From Candidatus Hydrothermarchaeota archaeon (GTDB taxonomy: Archaea > Hydrothermarchaeota > Hydrothermarchaeia > Hydrothermarchaeales > BMS3B), in the NCBI GenBank assembly GCA_015521945.1, contig WANG01000095.1, positions 1 through 6,652 of the forward strand: a DNA stretch of 6,652 nt, in the 5' to 3' direction. Both the position numbers and the translations under genes were made by a program. Of this stretch, positions 5,715-6,652 are shown one piece after another (positions within the stretch are counted from its first letter, which is position 1; the number at the start of each line of letters is the position of its first letter). Below the pieces are notes generated by a model, which saw only the letters and a program-made list of their open reading frames with translations, was not told the origin of the DNA and made no database searches.

Positions 5715-6023
5715 ATGGGCTACAGGTTCTTCTACACCTTTGACGTGCCTCCGGGGAAGGAGGGCGCTTTTAAGGAGTACATGGATGAGCTGGGCGTCCG
5801 CGTTATGGCCAAGTATTGCAAAAGCTGGCGGCTCTTTAAGCTGCACACTCCCCTCAGAGGGAAGCCGCCCATGTACATCGGCGTGTTTGAGGTGGAGGAC
5901 GTTGAAAGCTTCCTGGGCGCTGAGCCGCCGGAGGAGATGATGCAGGCGATTGAGCGGGCGCAGAAGGTGTGCGCCAACATAAGCGAGTGGATAGCCGAGC
6001 TTGTAGCTTCCAGTGTGCGGTGA
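5715..6023 (+). CDS. Small alpha/beta protein, dimeric alpha-beta-barrel-like
   Basis: The 102-residue protein is not matched to a named family. Its predicted order is strand (YRFFYTFDVPPG, 3-14), helix (15-35), strand (about 40-48), strand (PMYIGVFEVED, 53-63), long helix (about 75-98). This beta-alpha-beta-beta-alpha order, with the PG turn after strand one and the VxSFL segment, resembles the ferredoxin-like dimeric alpha/beta-barrel superfamily (ABM, EthD, NIPSNAP-type). That superfamily includes enzymes and ligand-binding proteins, so no function is assigned. No metal or cofactor motif stands out. ATG 5715 is chosen over TTG 5709 because it lies just after the predicted transcription start and directly precedes the first strand. 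It is the first gene of a unit with its own strong TATA box and operator-like dyad, followed 13 nt later by the HEAT protein. Confidence 0.8.
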   Translation: MGYRFFYTFDVPPGKEGAFKEYMDELGVRVMAKYCKSWRLFKLHTPLRGKPPMYIGVFEVEDVESFLGAEPPEEMMQAIERAQKVCANISEWIAELVASSVR

Positions 6024-6025
6024 GG
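6019..6025 (+). promoter_or_regulatory. Shine-Dalgarno of the HEAT-protein gene
   Basis: GGTGAGG straddles the stop codon (6021-6023) of the upstream gene and ends 11 nt before GTG 6037. It supports that start over GTG 6013, which lies upstream of the site, and suggests coupled translation. Confidence 0.55.
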
Positions 6026-6036
6026 CGGGCAGCACA

Positions 6037-6651
6037 GTGAACAGCGAACTTCTGGAGAAAATAAGGGAGCTTGCCACCAGCGAGGACTGGCGTGCAAGAG
6101 AGGAAGCCGCCGCCATGATTAAAAAGCTGAACGACAGCCACTTTGAGGAGTACCTGCAGGTGTGGAGGCGGTGGATTTCAGACAGCAACCCCAATGTGAG
6201 GCGCGCCGCGCTTGTTGGGCTCGTGAGGCTGAGAAAGGAGCATGTGGGCGATGCTTTAGAGCTTTTGCAGCCGCTGCTCAAGGACAGGCATCCCTACGTG
6301 AGGCGAAACCTCGGTCCCTTCGTGCTCAGCCGGCTGTGCGGCAAGGCGCCCGGGAGGGCGCTTGAGAAGCTCAGGGAGTGGATGTGCGATGAGGATGAAG
6401 TGGTGAGGTGGAACGTCGCCTCCTGCCTTGGAGGCTGGTACGGCGTCAACCACCCGGAGGTGGCGCTGCAGCTCCTGGAAATTCTGGCACGCGATGAAAG
6501 GCGCTTTGTGTGGCGCGCCGCCGCAGCTTCGCTGGTGAAGCTTCTGCGCAGGTATCCGGAGCTCAGGCGGGAGGTGCTCTCCTGGCAGGGTTGCGAGCGA
6601 GCTAAGGAGGTTGTGGCGAAATATGTGGCGCTGAGCGGTGCGGAAAGATGA
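6037..6651 (+). CDS. HEAT-repeat protein, AlkC/AlkD DNA alkylation-repair-like
   Basis: The 204-residue, all-helical protein is built of about five HEAT repeats. The repeat cores, each an Asp before an R-x-A/N-type helix, are DWRAREEAA (17-25), DSNPNVRRAAL (49-59), DRHPYVRRNLGPF (83-95), DEDEVVRWNVASCLGGW (118-134) and DERRFVWRAAAASLVKLL (153-170). The fourth and fifth repeats, with VNHPEVALQLLE between them, resemble the 'YVRRSVANHL...DHPE' pattern of AlkC-type 3-methyladenine glycosylases, which use HEAT repeats to hold DNA. Many tryptophans (18, 43, 46, 115, 125, 134, 159, 183) and basic faces fit nucleic-acid binding. I cannot point to a catalytic Asp with confidence, so it may be a glycosylase, a non-catalytic DNA binder or a protein scaffold. 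GTG 6037 is the preferred start. It follows the alpha/beta gene by 13 nt, and its stop overlaps an ATG at 6648. Confidence 0.82.
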   Translation: MNSELLEKIRELATSEDWRAREEAAAMIKKLNDSHFEEYLQVWRRWISDSNPNVRRAALVGLVRLRKEHVGDALELLQPLLKDRHPYVRRNLGPFVLSRLCGKAPGRALEKLREWMCDEDEVVRWNVASCLGGWYGVNHPEVALQLLEILARDERRFVWRAAAASLVKLLRRYPELRREVLSWQGCERAKEVVAKYVALSGAER

Positions 6652-6652
6652 A
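6648..6652 (+). CDS. Likely start of the next operon gene (truncated by window end)
   Basis: The HEAT-gene stop is part of ATGA, so an ATG at 6648 overlaps it by 4 nt. GGTG at 6637-6640 lies 7 nt upstream as a ribosome-binding site. Only ATG AA is visible, so the product is unknown. Confidence 0.35.

Noticed and set aside
6013..6036. GTG 6013 as start of the HEAT protein
   Set aside because: It lies upstream of the GGTGAGG Shine-Dalgarno and would overlap the preceding gene; the extra residues (CGEAGST) look like leader.
5619..6281. 220-residue minus-strand ORF across the alpha/beta and HEAT genes
   Set aside because: Ser/Leu-rich composition, and it runs antisense through two genes with coherent protein folds and their promoter.
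1..6652. RNA genes, CRISPR arrays, transposons, attachment sites
   Set aside because: No tRNA/rRNA-like folds or conserved motifs, no regularly spaced repeats, no transposase or integrase, no target duplications were seen by eye.

Overview
The window looks archaeal and most likely euryarchaeal. It is G+C-rich and Arg codons are dominated by AGG. It carries a HerA-type DNA translocase, an archaeal-style RlmE/FtsJ methyltransferase without a visible TRAM tail, and an HdrB/HdrC-like Fe-S pair. Upstream of two starts lie TTTATAAT/TTTATCTA boxes about 25 nt before the predicted transcription start, with little or no leader. Two other starts carry GGAGGTG/GGTGA Shine-Dalgarno sequences. The Hdr-like pair suggests an anaerobe. 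I cannot name a genus from the sequence.

Layout. (1) 1-123 (+): the C-terminus of a DUF72 protein. (2) 101-1190 (-): an hdrB-like gene followed by a short hdrC-like gene, overlapping by 8 nt; the hdrC 3' end also overlaps the DUF72 gene tail-to-tail by 23 nt. (3) 1191-1230: a compact divergent promoter region. (4) 1231-3963 (+): rlmE/ftsJ, then 6 nt later a 707-residue surface protein of unknown function (signal peptide, two Ig-like domains, a roughly seven-repeat beta-propeller, one membrane span, about 200 cytoplasmic residues). (5) 3965-5494 (-): herA, convergent with the surface-protein gene, one base between them. (6) 5495-5714: a 220-nt divergent control region with a TATA box for each flanking unit and an inverted repeat at each start region. 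(7) 5715-6651 (+): a small alpha/beta protein and a five-repeat HEAT protein resembling AlkC/AlkD-type DNA alkylation-repair proteins. A further gene probably begins at 6648 and runs off the window.

How they may work together. The Hdr-like pair would form an electron-transfer module with a partner outside the window. RlmE and the surface protein are probably co-transcribed but have no obvious shared role. The most suggestive association is herA (DNA-end processing) divergent from a small alpha/beta protein plus AlkC-like HEAT protein operon, across a region with two dyads that share a CCCC(T)/GGGG core. This may be a co-regulated DNA-repair locus; that is inference from gene order and motifs. 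No RNA genes, CRISPR arrays, insertion sequences or tandem DNA repeats were seen.
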